Notes: generated from the letters alone by a model not told the origin. A DNA stretch of 64,000 bases from Beroe ovata (GCA_946803715.1 CAMPET010000089.1:127059-191058), one strand, 5' to 3'. Counted from the first letter of the stretch, positions 11,495 through 26,400 are shown. Numbers and translations: made by a program.

Positions 11495-14400
11495 CTGCGG
11501 AGGGAGGAGAAGGTGTTGGCGTGGTTGCTAACACTGTGAACAAGGTTGCTATGGTAACGAAATCCTCTGCTATAGTTACGATCTGATTCAATCACATCTC
11601 CCACCTGATTTAGGCTTATCTAGGGTAACATTCTGCAGCTGATAAAGTGGCGAGTCTCGCTTTATCTCAATCTCTATCGTAGCCTTCTTCTGTGACAGGA
11701 GAATAGCAGCATCTGACACAGCCATGTCACATGTTACCTGGTAGCCTGTGGTTAGTCAGCGGACACAGAAGTTACCGTAACTCGGTGATCAATGTATGGA
11801 ACAACTCGGGACCTACTCCTTCATTATTCATAAATTACCACATCGTTTATCCGAGTAATGAGATCCTGCGGCCAGACAAGCTGCTGGGCTGGCGATTTGG
11901 GAGTGATGGACTTCACCAAGATTCCCTCAGGATGAGGTTGAGATATGAGGATGATACCTGACCCAGTATCCGTGTTGTGTAGCGTCAGGGTAACGGTGTC
12001 AACCTGTGAACAGCGCGTGTCAATTGCCAATTGATGGGTGAGACACACGCTGTGTGAGATGTCTCACCTCAATGGGAGTATCATGCCAGGAAATTCTCCG
12101 ATCTGTTGACGTAGCGTCTACACTCAGCTGTCGTGGTATAACTGGAGACCCCTGCTCTCCCTTAGGTTTCTTCATCACCACACTGTAAACAGGCTCTTCC
12201 TCTGCACATGGCGCCGCCATGGCGCCACTTGGCGGGATTGTGTGAAGAGGGGGCGGCAGGGGCGGCGCCCGCGGTGAGGGCTCCTCGGGTTGGACTGTGT
12301 CCAAGAGTTTGTCTAGCGATTGCTGGGAGCTTTGTGAACTGGAAAAATGAGTCATACTTACCATCGGCCACAGTAATAGGAGTTGTAGTCGAGATATGAG
12401 CTGTGATAATGGTCTGGGAGAAGTTTGATCCTAAAACAGTAAAAGCTATGTCCACTTTTTGACATAATTGCAAAGTGTAGACGTCTTCTTTTCAAAGCAG
12501 ACGTCCGCATTGCAGATGTTTGCTCTTCGCATGTCTGCAGTTGAATTCATTCTGCATTCAAAGGTCGAACTTCCCCCAGACTGCGACGAATAACGATCCT
12601 ACTATACAAACCCGTGTCTGAGATCTGGTTGGTGTGATCTGAGTGATATGGTATCAGGTGTAATGAAATCAGTTCTCCGCAGGGGTGATATGTCCGGCTG
12701 AGAGGCAGATAGAGGTGGCTCTCTGGCAACTGGGCGTGGTTTTGGGTGGGGCTGTGGGGTGGCAGCAGGAGGTTGTGGGGTTCGAGGTGGGATGGAGGGT
12801 GGCTTGTCGTGGGGGTCCACACACGGAGATACCGACCGAGAGGATGTGGTGTTCTCCTGGAAATAAATAGTGAATTAGAGACTGGAGTTATCAGTTATTC
12901 TTCAGTAATTGTCACGGATTTAATTCAAACCTTGTCGCTAGTACTGATTGTCACGTTAGCAACTGCAACGTGAGGTCGCGTGAGGAGTAGCGTGACGTCA
13001 CCCTCGACTTTACGGAGAACAGCAATAGCTTTAATACGGGATATTTCTGTAAGAGGATGCTCATTCACGGCGAGTATCTGGTCACCTAGCAGGAAAGAAG
13101 TCTCATGAGAAAGTCGCATTGTGACATTGTCACAATTCCTCTTCGATTTCTCAAGCAACTATGGAACACGCGATGAGATTCTATTGATGATGCAGCACTG
13201 CGCATCACGCGCATTTTCACCGCGCAATTTGTGGAACTGAATAAGCGCGCAGCATGAACTGCCACGAGAGATAAAAACTCCAAGGACATACATGGNTGGC
13301 TCTCTGGCAACTGGGCGTGGGTGGGGCTGAGGGGTGGCAGCAGGGGGTTGTGGGGTTCGAGGTGGGATGGAGGGTGGCTTGTCTTCCACACACGGAGATG
13401 CAGACCGAGAGGATGTGGTGTTCTCCTGGAAATAGATAGCGAATTAGAAACTGGAATTATCAGTTATTCTTCAGTAATTGTCACGGATTTAATACAAACC
13501 TTGTCGCTAGTACTGATTGTCACGTTAGCAACTGCGATATGAGGTCGCGTGAGGAGTAGCGTGACGTCACCCTCCACTTTACGGAGAACAGCAATAGCTT
13601 TGATACGGGATATCTCTGTAAGAGGATGCTCATTCACGGCAAGTATCTGGTCACCTAGCAGGAAAGAAGTCTCATGAGAAAGTGCATTGTGACATTGTCA
13701 CAATTCCTCTACGATTTCTCAAGCAACTTTGGAACGCGCGATAAGATTCTATTGATGATGCAGCACTGCGCATCACGCGCATTTTCACCGCGCATTTTCA
13801 CCGCGCATTTGTGGAATTGGATAAGCGCGCAGCCTGAACTGCCATGCCACGAGAGATAAAAACTCCAAGGACATACATGGAGATGACTTGAACAATGTCC
13901 ATCTTATACCTGGTCTGAGATTTTCGCACTGACTGGCTGGGAAATCAGGAACAATATTCTTCACAAAGATACCGGAACCTTTCTGCACAACATTGATACC
14001 AAGTGAGGTTGTGCCACTTTTCTTAATGTGGACGGTAAAGGCATTCTGCGCCACTACGCCGTTACCTTGCAATGGGAGGAACGAATAAAACAAAATAAAG
14101 TAGATATCAATCGTAACTCAATGTCTTCGATAAGCTAGGTGAGTAGGTGAAATGCTGTATTTGAGTAGATAGTAGACTGGAGGGTATTTCTGTACCTAGG
14201 TACAGTATCATGAGTTTATTTATATCAGATCACGTGGAATTAATACGACAAATGTTCACAAAATCGCGAGAAAAAACACATTTTTGCGAATGATGCAACC
14301 CCCTGACATACCAGAAACACACTAATGAACACTCACGTGATGCAGTAGGAGAGTCAGTGTGGGATGTTACATTCTCAGTCCTTGATTCAGAAACTGCGGG

Positions 14401-17400
14401 GGTGCTAGCTGCTGTGCTGATTGGGGTCACCTGGGCGATCAGGGGGGGGGGAGGGTATCAGTGAGAATTGACAAACTATGTATCGCAATCTGTTCGCCAA
14501 ATCAATCATCCCGTTTGAAGTTGCTCTAATCTTAACTACGGTAGTAGGTATGGTAGTGGAGACACTTTATTCGAGTAGACAAAGTCCAAAAATAAAACAA
14601 CGCTCAATAAATTGAGCAGAGACCCTATTGAACAACATCAATTGATTAAGGAGAAGATAGATACGCACGTGTGACTTGCGGGGTGGTTTTCGGATGACAG
14701 TGACACTGGTCGGGCCATCCTGTTGTCGCAATATGGGTAACATCATGTCTTGCGGTACACCACGGAGTATTGTATCATTCACCTGGTGTGGCAATAGGGT
14801 ATGTTTCTTGTTGAGTTGGATGCACATAAAGGGTGAATGAAGGGATACTATGAGTGAGTTTGTGATAAAATAAGTGGTGAAAGCTGGGGATTAACAAGAA
14901 AACAGCGGGAACAAAGTATGAAGAATTGTTTTTGTTATCAACATACACGTACATAACAGCTCTTAACAAATACAACCGAAACTTCTGCAATAACCACATA
15001 TATAGATGGAGGAAAAACAAAGGTTTGTAACCCTATACTCGGATTTTTCCTGAGTAATGCGATTCAAGAGAGAGTGGCTACAATGAAATCCGACATTGTT
15101 CTGAATCCTGTTTGGTTGACTGTGAACACTGCTGTGAAACCCAATACGAGATTTGGTTAGCCACTGCACTGGTTAAAATCTTGCTCTCGGATCTCGAAAT
15201 TGAAATGGTAGAAATCTTTGGCTGTAGTAATTAAAATCTTCTCACAAATACAAATCTATACTATTTACACTTATTTACAAGTCCCCATGGTAACAACTCC
15301 TGTGACACATACATCACCTGAAAAAGACGTCTCTCTCTTCATGAAAAGTCACTGTCTCATCACGAGGCAGTTGGGACAGGAGGGGACATCAATGACGCTG
15401 GACCCGCATTCCGTCCCACCTGACGCTGGTGTCTCGCATAATAATGATCAGTGAGGAGTAGTGGACACGCATAGAACGGATGAGTCACCTCCACATTAAG
15501 ATGAACCTGCACGTGCACATTGTAGTACAGTGTCGCGCTCTCAGGCTCCTCACTTGTGAACCCCCGGAATCCCAGCTCTGTAAGAGTGGTGTGGGGCTGG
15601 AGGGGATCGCTGTGTTCCACCTTGTCCAGATAGATGTTAATGTCCGGGACAGAATGTCCGTACCTGTCCTCAATCAGCTGCTTCACCCCGTACACAGTTA
15701 GAGATGCGGTGACTTTTCTCGTGAAGTTGCCCGGAATGTCCTTGTCCATGAACTGATCCAGTTCTAGAGTCAGGTTCACGAACCGTGGTCTGATCTCTGA
15801 CTTCTCGGTGGGCGGGAACCACAAATTACACTTCTTACACTTTGGATTGGAAATATCCCTCACATTCAGCTTGATAACCTCAGGTTCATCCATTGAAATT
15901 TGGGCTGGTTCAACATACGGGATCTTGATACCCCGTGCAAAAGAAAGATAGTCAATCTTCTCTCGATGTGGTTTCTCCGTGAGAAATGATATCACCAACT
16001 GTAGCTCACTCTTGGTAAGTGGCGCCTTCAGGATGGACAGTCCAATAGCAAACTTCTCAGCCGTTACCTCGCCATGACCCTTGTCATCGAAGTTAGTGAA
16101 CTCCTCAATCAGCTGCCCGCTATTGGCACGAAGCCAGGTATTGAGCTTGTCCAGGAATAACTTGTGTTTCAGTTCCTCCGGGGAGCCAGCCTTGTCCTTA
16201 CCACTTCCGGGCTTGGACTTGCCTTTCTTTCCTTTTCCTTTACCATTCTTCTTCTTTTTCGGGGGCATAGCTCCTATAGTGGATGTAATATGGTTAATAA
16301 GGATCGATGTAAAGAGGTGTGCCCCTGACCCTCGACAGGCGATTTGAAGTATATCGCAAACAATTTGCAGTAAGATAGCAGCGGTCAGAAAAACTTGAAG
16401 CACACATTGGAAGTTGCAACACACATGGCAGTAGCAATTCACGTGGCAGTAGCAACACCGACAACAACAACACCGACAACAACAACAACAACAACACGGA
16501 ATCTAGAGCACAACCCTTGACTAACATCACCCTCAGATGTTGAAATACACCACATAACATGGAGTGTTTGGACGCAGAGGGGACTTTATTATGATGATTA
16601 TGTGTTAGAAGAGAGGGTCCCTTTGTTACATAACATAAGGACATTGTAACACCTTTAACACCTGGTGACAAGTTATGCAAGGAATTCGCTTCTGACAACA
16701 GGTCAATGATTCACTATTACTGCACTACCGTTCATTTCACCATATAGCCTGCCTATCCTGCGATCAGTGTTTATATCTGCCCAGGAAACACACAGAGTGA
16801 CACACACACACACACACACACACATACACAGTGTTACGGCATGAGACATACTGCTTCAAAGTGGAACGTAATGTAACAAGCACGAGTGCGCGCGCGAAGC
16901 TGCGATGTTTACCGCTGACCAGATGTTACAATAGAAGAGATGCAAACTAATTATAATTACAACAGAGAAACTACTGTGGAAGGGCGTTGAATGAAAAAAA
17001 ACTTGCGTTTGGATGATGTATGATCAAATGACAAACAAAAGCAGCGATCGTGAGGGGGCTGACAACCGTACACACACACATAATGATAATAATTAATTTT
17101 GATACTAATAACTTTACTGCACACCTTTAGAATAGCTATGTACACGTTAGCCCAATAAGCTCAATACATATAGGCTACCCCGTAATGGCTGTACGTCCCA
17201 AGCATCAAATCAATGTATAATGTGTTTGCTGCTAAGCAGACAGAGATGTAGCATGGATTTCAATGCCACCATGGGATTATGAAAATGAGTAAATATTGAA
17301 GAGGAGAGGGCAAGTAGAACTACATATGTCATAAAGGAGCAGTGGAGGAGTGTCTAAACAAGTGGGGTGGGAGGGGGTGTGAAATATGAACCAGTAATGT

Positions 17401-20400
17401 GTAGCAATGAGTGAGAGTAGATTGGATTAGTTTCCACTGGCGCAGTAACATCGCGACATGTGTGACTGTGAGGACTGTGAGTATTGAGTGAGTGTATATG
17501 ACTTTTCCATTGAACTTTATAATGTTCGAAAATTGGAAGAAAGTGTTACGGAAAAAAGACGCATCTTTTTGTTTAAAAAAGGCTCTCAGCAACAACACAC
17601 TATTATAGCAACACCCATGAATACAGCCCAAAGCGTCCCTACACATCACATGTACACTCCCCGTGTCATTAACACCCTGTACTCGTTACCATAGCAACGA
17701 GGAATTCATGAACGACAAACTGCCATTTTACTCAATCTCATAGCAGGGCTGTGATTGTTTGGTGAGGGAGCGGCAGGAATGGAAGGCTAATTTTCTTCTG
17801 AAAACACCGTGTGAGAAGAGGCTTTCCAAAGATCACTGCAGAACCTGAAGTTGCAATAGCCCCCTCTCTCTCCCTCTCCTACACACACACACACACGCAC
17901 ACGATCATAGTACAACACATCACCACACACATCTGGTGGATCTATTCACGTGCACAGCAAATGCAAAGAGCCGAGTTTTAAAAGAGCACTCCACCGCACA
18001 GCTAATGTAGCGATTAGCGTAAGCTTGTTAGATTGTCATGGTGCACAATTCAACACTTGATATGCTTGCCAGTTTTCAATCGAATGCTTGTAATTCGTCT
18101 CATTGCTCGTGCTATCTGAACTATACGACCACAATACAACCCCTGAGCTATACGACCCCATAATCTGGGACTCAAGTAGACGCGATGTCTGTGCTGGCAC
18201 CATCTCGTGAAGCCACTATGGCCAGCAGGCTGACAATCCAGGCTGTTGACCTGGGTGCTGAAGAGGACGATGACAATCCACTGTCCATGGCAGTGGAGAT
18301 GGGAAATGTGCGGCTTGTGGAGCGGTGTCTGAAGGATGGGTGGCCACTTCATCTGGAGAATAAGATGGGGTACAGCCCTCTCCAGCAGGCGGCTAGTGAT
18401 GGCAACATGGAGATCGTGGTGTTTTTACTGAGGAGGGGGGCGGACCCCAACGCCAAGAACAAGTGGGGTCTCACCGCCCTGCACAGAGCCGCACACAATG
18501 GTCACAGTGACGTGGTCATGCTGCTCCTAGAGAGTGGCGCAGATGTGGCATCGGTCAATGACGGGGGCAACTCTGCCCTCCACTGGGCCGCCTACTTCGG
18601 TCACTACCAAGTGTGTACCATGTTACTGAGCGAGGGAGCGGACTCTCTGCTCAAGAACGGAAAGGGGATCACCCCACTTGAACATGCCAAGAGCAGGAAG
18701 AAACTGAAATGTGAGAGAATTCTGAGGAGTTATGCGGAGGGAAGGATGAAACCGAGGAAGAAGTTGAGCAAGAAACCGCCTCCAAAAACCCGGCAAATGG
18801 AGGCCCTGACCGATGCCGATGTGGTTGCTGAGGACACAACCAAAGAGGAGCAACCAATCACTGAGCCAGTAGAGACCATGGAACCGCCCACTTACACAGA
18901 GGTTGTAGATCTGACTGTTCAACCAAGTGGAGAGTTCCCGGAAACAGAAGAGAAGGATGGAGCGGTTGTTCCAAAGGAGAAGGAGGAAGAGGATGGGAAA
19001 GGTGAGGAGATGACGAGGGAAGAGACCAGGATCACGATCACTGAGGCCAGCCCTCCGGCTATGGACCCAGACGTTACCGTTGTCGAGGCGCCGTTCGAAG
19101 CAACTGGAGAGGAAGAACCGTACAAGAAACTGGATATTGGAGATATCGGAGAGAAACCAGAACCTCTCGATATGGGTGAGCTCGAGGATGAGCCATCGCA
19201 AACCCTGCTCCCTCTTCGGAGAAAGAGACAAACCTCAAACCACCTTGGATCCCACTCGTTCAACACTCCGCGCATGACACCCCGTATGAAGATGTTCACT
19301 CCCATGAAGGGCGGGACTCCAGCCGACCATTCCCGAGCGGAAAGCATGATGAGTGTGGCGAGTGTGGCAAGTGACAGAACCGTGGCGTACAGGAATGTAG
19401 ATCACAAGGGGGATAAACTCTACTCTAAAACAGAGATCAAGAAACAGTACAAGGGGGACTATCAAGCGATGGTCCTGGAACTGACGGCTCTCAAAGCGGA
19501 GAATCTGCAGTTAGTGAAGGAGGGAGAAGTGCTTACTTCAGAGATTCAAAGGTGAGCAAGTGATGAAATGAGAAATCTGAGAAGGGAACCGAAATTTTGA
19601 ACGGGAGAGCAACCAAAAATTACAAGTCACATAAATATGCCACACATGAAGGAATTTTAGGGCTAATTAAATTTTGATTCCCTTCACGGAGACGAAATCG
19701 TATTACATTTTGTCGGAATAAACCTTTATCCGAGACAGCGACAGACCGCGACAATGCGATTATTTTGAGGAGTGGGAGAGAATTGATTATTACAATTGAA
19801 TGAACAATGTACATGTGACTTATGACATTTTAGTACAGTTCACATTGTCAAGTCAGCAGAGACCCCAATAAAAACTCTCGTTTCCCAGGTTAAATATACA
19901 GTGGAAGACAGTCCGACACGAAAACGAGACAGTCAAATTCACGGTGAAGGAAGTGATGAAGGAGAGCGAAGATTTGAAGGAGCAAATGTCAAACATGACA
20001 TCCAAGATGTGTAAGATGAATGTTGACATTGACCGGTTATTGGCAGACAATAACCGTCTGTCCAAGGAGAATAAGAAGTTGAATGAGGACCTCATGGGAG
20101 AGCTCCACTACTTCAAAGCAAAACACATGGAGGAGAAACAGAGGGCTGAATCTCTGGCAGTTTCACTTCAGGTATATTTTATCCAGGGAATTTCTGCAAT
20201 TTCCTATTCTAATTCGCTCGAGTCGAGATCATTACAAATCGGGACAAAATTCCAAGCCACAACCTCGATCCCAGGAACAAAAGCGTCTGGCAGTAGATCT
20301 GGAGGAACAACTCGCACTTCCACCCGAACAGAGAAGAAAACAAGTCCGGGAGGACTGCAAGTACAAGGAGATGGTTCTCGATTTCATAGCAACACTCAAC

Positions 20401-23400
20401 ATCCCGGAATCATTCCAGATTCCCAAGTTTACCAAGTGTTTCTGTGAAGATTGCTGCCCAACTCCTCATCTTGAGTACCGAGGACAACCGCTCATGATGT
20501 ACGCCGTACCTCAGCACTATGTCAGGTAATGGAGTTGGGATCTGACAAGACGACATGTCTCATTTGTGACAATCTCACATAGCTAGACGTGTCTCTTTAA
20601 TTGATCAAGAATGGAATGATCAAGTCTTTCTCGAATTGAATTAGAAGAGGGTGGAGAACTGGACGGAATCGTGATAACCCATCCTCCCCCAGGTTTGGAG
20701 TAGCTACAGATCCCCGTCTGATCGAACACAACTCCGTATTCGAGAAGAATCACGTGGCATTCTACCCTGTCCATCCTGCTTTCATCCGGGACATGATCAG
20801 AGACGGACTCATGTTACCGGGATCAACCACCGGGGACGGGGATAAGATCCCTAAAACCTCGTTCACCGAGGGCAAGTTCTCCATAGTCCCGGACGATCCC
20901 AAACCGTACAAAAACCCGCACCGCAACCACTTCCGGGCTGAATTCCGTCACCCGGAGAAGTGTAACTGCGGGAAATGTCACGATTTCCTGCCCGGTAACT
21001 TCTTCTTCTCCTCCCCGACGATCAAGTACCTGGAGCACCCCAACTACCGACCATACTGGGTCAAACACCAGGGCAAGATGGTGAGGTGCGCGTTCCAGGT
21101 GCGGCAGAAGCAGGACGCGTACAACATCCTCTGGAGGACGACCGACAAGACGATCTGTGCGAGCAAACTCATGGACCCTTTCTTCAGAAACGATGAGCTG
21201 GAGTATTTCACGGCCGATCCGCGGAATTTTGTGATAACCGGTATTTGTATCAGCATCACTGACCTACCTAAAGCAGCTGCTGCTGCAGCGACAGCCAAGG
21301 AATCACAATAAGAGTGAAGCTGATAAATTCCAAAAGATAATTTTCAAAAAAAGAATCGGAAGTTCAATAGGACGAATTTGTCGGACTTGGTAGCGATACC
21401 AAGTCCTTACTGTACTTCCACTATACTGTACTATTACTGTACTATTACTGTACTATTACTGTACTTCCACTATAACTACGGTCTACGCTATAGTTAGTGC
21501 CACAGTCCCAGAAATATCAGATGTTAGCTATTTATTGATGAAAATTGTTCTGAGTGGCGAATATCTTATAGAAATTGTGGATATACCTTGAAAATGATGT
21601 CTCCTTCCTTTAGATGCGTGCCCTCCGTAATCAACTTGTCATCCACATGCGATACAATGAGTCCCTTTTCGCATGTGCCCCAATTTAAACCCGATAGATC
21701 TGCAGGGATGAAAGTAAAATATTACCCGTGAAGCTGATGATATTCCGAAAAGAAATGAGATTAGTTTACAATTACACATGATCGATGAATATTATTGAAT
21801 CAATATCTACCTTTGGGCAGCAACAGATTCAGAATGTCTTCACTCTCTGAAGATCCTTGTGATTTCTTATCGCTCTTATCATCTGAGTTAGATACCGAAT
21901 AATCGCTTCATTGAGACTCATCATTCCTGATAGGTGATTCCCAATACTTGCTAGATTATACCTTGTTTGATGGGTGTCTGTAGGGTGAGGGTGAGGGGTG
22001 AGGCAGCTGTCTTTATCGCGTCCACTGCTTCGTCATGGGTCAACCCAACCAATGAAACCTCATTCACCTGGCCAGAGGAAAATCATGATCAGAAAACTAT
22101 CGATTTATTGGCTGAGTACCGAAATTCATCATCCAAAATTAAAATTTCTCGAATGTTCCTTACCTTCAGTATGTTTTCTCCCCGCTTCAGTGGCGACTTG
22201 ATGTCTACGATTTTCTTGATGTAAATCGGGTGATTTGGTTTCTCGGTAGTGGCTCCTCCCGATATTACAATCCCAATTCCAGTCTGCGGGTAAGGGAGAT
22301 GGTTTGTTGCAGAAAATAAAAATTCACACGAAGATAGAAAATTGAAATGCCACTCAATTGGAAGGTGGATAAATGGCTGCGTGTGGTTTATACTATTAGG
22401 TTAACTTTCAGTTTAGGTTCCTTAGATGTGAGATGAAGTTTTGAGGAGATTTTCTAACTTTTGTTGTCATGACAACGGAGCTGTTTTCAAACACAAGGAA
22501 ATGTTTTCTCGCGCAGTTATAGGTGTTCTGTACAACATTAATGGTTAAGACCATACTCGTTAGGATCATTTCTACAGTATGTGTCCCACCTTAGTCTTCT
22601 AAACAAGACAACCGATTCAGTCACGATGATGAGTTTGTCCTTTGTTCCTGAGCATGAAGCTGGCCCTTCGGGGCTTTGATGACTGTTCACCTGGATCCCT
22701 CGGGACCCAGGGAGGGAGCAAAGGCAGGCTGAGTGGCCATATTACAGCAATTGTGAAATATGAGAAGCAACACCCAGTTGAGTGATGACGTCATGCACTA
22801 TAACTGGACGTGACCGCAACAAAAGCGACATTCATTTGTGCTACGATTTTCCAATAATATAGATCATGGAGTAAATGTTCATAGTTGAACGTGCATTTTC
22901 ACCGTGAAGCTTCGACTTTCCCAAGCAATATGGATTGATAATATGGTTCCAGATGCTCCCTCCTACCTTGGGGTGTCGGGGGACACAGACAGTGTACTCC
23001 TGTAGTGTGTCCTCTTGAGCAACGTATGATACCCGCAGTAGAGTGCTGTTCTTTGTGGAAGTCTCAATCATTGACCTTGCAAAGGAAGGAGGTTCTCAAT
23101 CAACTTTATGCAGCTGCGGTGTCAGGGACGAAAACTAATTGAATCTAGAGTTTGTTACATTTTTACGCGTGACATGATATATGCGGGAAGCACACACACA
23201 CACACACACACACGGCTCAAACCACAACATAACTCGATTGTGTGAGAGGAAACATGCATACTCGGCGCTCGAGCGAGAACATAAGCTACATTAAGGGAAA
23301 CATTTGGATTTCATGATGATGGCATTTATTTCACCTGGAATTAAATTTCAAGTACAGTCACTATGGCAATCAATTTTGGACGAGCAACATCACATTCAAT

Positions 23401-26400
23401 TTGTGGTCATTATTTTGATAGGTAGATGCATTATAATAGATGCCCGGTTGTTGTGCGGTTAATTAAACAATGGCTCCAAATCCGTCAAGCGAGAATTGTC
23501 TTGACTTTGGGCGAAAAAGGGCGGGAAACTCACTAAATAGGTTGACCAATAAAATCTAAGGCATTTTCCCGGGCAGCCAATGAAAATGTCGGAAATTCTA
23601 GGGATCGACCAATGAGAGCACTCACATTATTTTCAAAGATTTGCGTGGGAGCGCTGTACAAGCACGAGCGGGTAGATAAAGAAATACAGAGAGGGAGGGA
23701 GCAAGCAACTTGGTATTAAGTTACTTTGCACATTCTCCTTTCACAGGATGGGAACAAAGAGGTGGATGTATTTAAATGTCGTTTATCGTGGTGTATCCTT
23801 CTTCGTACGTGATGGTATCGCAGAAAACTTGAATCACACACAAATTTACGATGTACATGTCTTGAATAATGTACATTGCTTACAATTATACATTCACAAA
23901 GCCCCGTGTCACAGAGTGATGGTGCAATGTGAACAGGAATCAATTGAAAATGCCACCCTGCTAAAGGGTCTCTCATTGAATTACGTTAGCACGGATGAAG
24001 GCTCTTAAGCACGCTGCAGCTTCAAGCTACGCAATGGCGACTGCTTTATAAAAACTCGTCATATTGATTTGTGTTACAAAAGGCAAAACATTTTTAATAC
24101 ACTAATTGCTGATTAAATTAATCGTACAATACCTGATATCTCGTAGCCCCATCCTGGCAGTTTCAGCGTAATTGATGGTAACAATGATGTCTCCTGGCTT
24201 CAGTCTACCATCCACATCAAACAAACCACCTGGAAAGTTGTGCACCTGTTTGATAAGGACCGACAGGTGTTATTTGTATAGGGGCAAATCTCCAGATCGC
24301 ACAATGGCGAGGTGGCCGAGTGGTTAAGGCGATGGACTGCTAATCCATTGGGCAATGCCCGCGTGGGTTCGAATCCCATCCTCGTCGGTATATTTTGTTA
24401 CCTGGTAGTATGCTGCAAACAACGAAACCCGATATGTTTGAGTTAGCTGATGGTTTCAGCGTGATGCCAGGAAAATCTGAAGTCAAGTGAGGTTACGTAG
24501 TCATGATTAAAGTCCTCAGCTCCTGGAAATGTCCAGTAACATGGCTAAAACTCATTCTTACCGGAGTTATTGCAAACTGATATGACTCGTAGAGGTATGG
24601 TGTTACCGCTATCATCGGTAATAGCAGGTGTTTTAACTGCCAGGGCGGCGATTCCTAACCGAACCGGTCCACTTGGTATAGTCTTCATTACACGAGCAAC
24701 AATCTGAGTGACAGAGACATGATAAACTGATTTGCATGTGCTATCACTAGATGATCAGAGAAAAGTTGAGCGACTTACGTCGAATGAGCAGTCATTGAAA
24801 ACATGGTCATTGATGGAAGTGAGTTTACTTCCGCACACAACTTTGCCCACAAGCCCACATTCTTCTTGAACGTGGTCTATCACTATCACAGTACGGGACG
24901 GTTTTAGTGGGTCCTGCAGATGTCAAGCGATGCCATTGACAATGCCAGAAATAGGGAATGTTGTGGGAAATTTGATGGATCATGTTTTGTACCACGCATA
25001 CTCACAACTAAAGGTGAAATGGTCAGTCCCAGTGTAGGACTCGTCTTTTCAAACTCAATGTACTCCAACTCTGACTTCCATAGTGCTGACAACCGTGGAA
25101 CTTTTTCCAAATGTTTGACTTTCTGAACGAACACAATTCTACAAAATCTGAACAAAAAGTGTCGTGCGTCGCGCGCATTCCACATTAATCACAAATTATC
25201 GTATCGCCGCGGACGTTTATGCGCAAAAAATGCAGGACCGAAAGTGAATTGCCAATTTGTGGTAAGCATGGAATTATTTTCACAAGAAATATTTTGATTG
25301 GATTTTATGTGATGAATGTGTGGCATTGAATTACAGAGAGTATCATAACAGCTTACATCGATCTCACTACTTTTCATATCAACACTGTTCACTTCACCTG
25401 AGAACGTATGTCACTGTAACAGGAAACTGTAACAGGAAACTGTAACAGGAAACAAATGAATTGAAAAACACCGTATTTTGAGACAAAATGACGTCATGTT
25501 CCCAACACTGACCCGCTATCTCGGATTCCGTATCAGGTCTGTGCAATGTGACGTGTTTAGTCACGGCGAATAGTTGAGATATTTGTGAGTCGGTAAGTTG
25601 TTCAACATTGATATCATTCGCCTGATGTTTTGAGGAACTAATTGACAAAACTCAATAGCAGCGGGCATCAGATGATTAAAATCAAGATAATTTCAACAAA
25701 AACCCTCGCATTTCATCATTTCACCTGTATTATGACATCACATTGTTGCAATGGACTGTTTGCTGGAACATCATGGATCACCACTCCGCCCTGATAAAAT
25801 TAGATTCTCTTTATCCTATACATTTTCTATACCTCAGAGTTAACTAATATATGTGAAATTAAATATTACAATATATTGACTAATTAAAGGGGATAGTAAC
25901 TTAAAATCAGTCACCATGCTTTGCATACAGCCGAAGTTACCATGAATTGTGCTTTTGTAGACAAATTTCACTGAATTACAAGTGAAATTTGTTGCAGAAG
26001 TAAAAGATATGAGAACCTCCATGATTGTGAATGAGGATGAACTTCAGTTACCTAATAAGTAACTAATGTCAGGAATTGACCCTGTTGACACTTAAAATAG
26101 AACTTTTCACTACTCCTTACTCCTTAGTTAATGTACTCTTCAAAAGTTGCAGTGATGTATAATTCATACAGCAGATCTGAGTACATCATACTTGTATGAG
26201 TATGAACGTAATCCGAATATATTGACATTTGTGATCCAAGAACCGTAGTTTTATACTCGTCTTTTTCTGTAGCTATTTCTTGTCATAATGACGCTGTCAG
26301 TCACGTACTTATACATCAGAATGTTGTTACAGCATTACCAAGTGTTACCATTGTTACCTATCATTATAAAGGTTACAACGGTAACCCAAGTATCTATGGT

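Larger units (their letters stand above)
14669..22283 (-). other. MPDZ block 3: PDZ6 and PDZ7, split by a 6.8-kb intron
   Basis: Exons: 22283-22164 and 22067-21962 (PDZ6; TGIGIVISGG and RGENILKVNE), 21882-21811 (Ser/Asp linker), 21699-21587 and 14782-14669 (PDZ7). The two halves of PDZ7, ending KEGDIIFK and resuming VNDTILRGVP, join in phase 0 into a normal PDZ core, although 6,804 bp separate them. That interval holds the EF-hand-like gene (minus) and the ankyrin gene (plus). The join shows that the PDZ exons on the two sides belong to one gene. Confidence 0.88.

Noticed and set aside
16269-16442. Upstream extension of the EF-hand-like gene
   Set aside because: An acceptor-like site lies 5 nt before MPPKKKK, and the extension has a different, low-complexity hydrophobic composition.
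14669-21699. Two separate PDZ genes on either side of the nested genes
   Set aside because: The exons at 21699-21587 and 14782-14669 each hold half of one PDZ fold and join in phase 0, so one gene is the simpler reading.
23716-24008. Two opposed 86-codon frames in an MPDZ intron
   Set aside because: No domain, no start or splice context that stands out, and both strands equally open. Nothing supports a gene.
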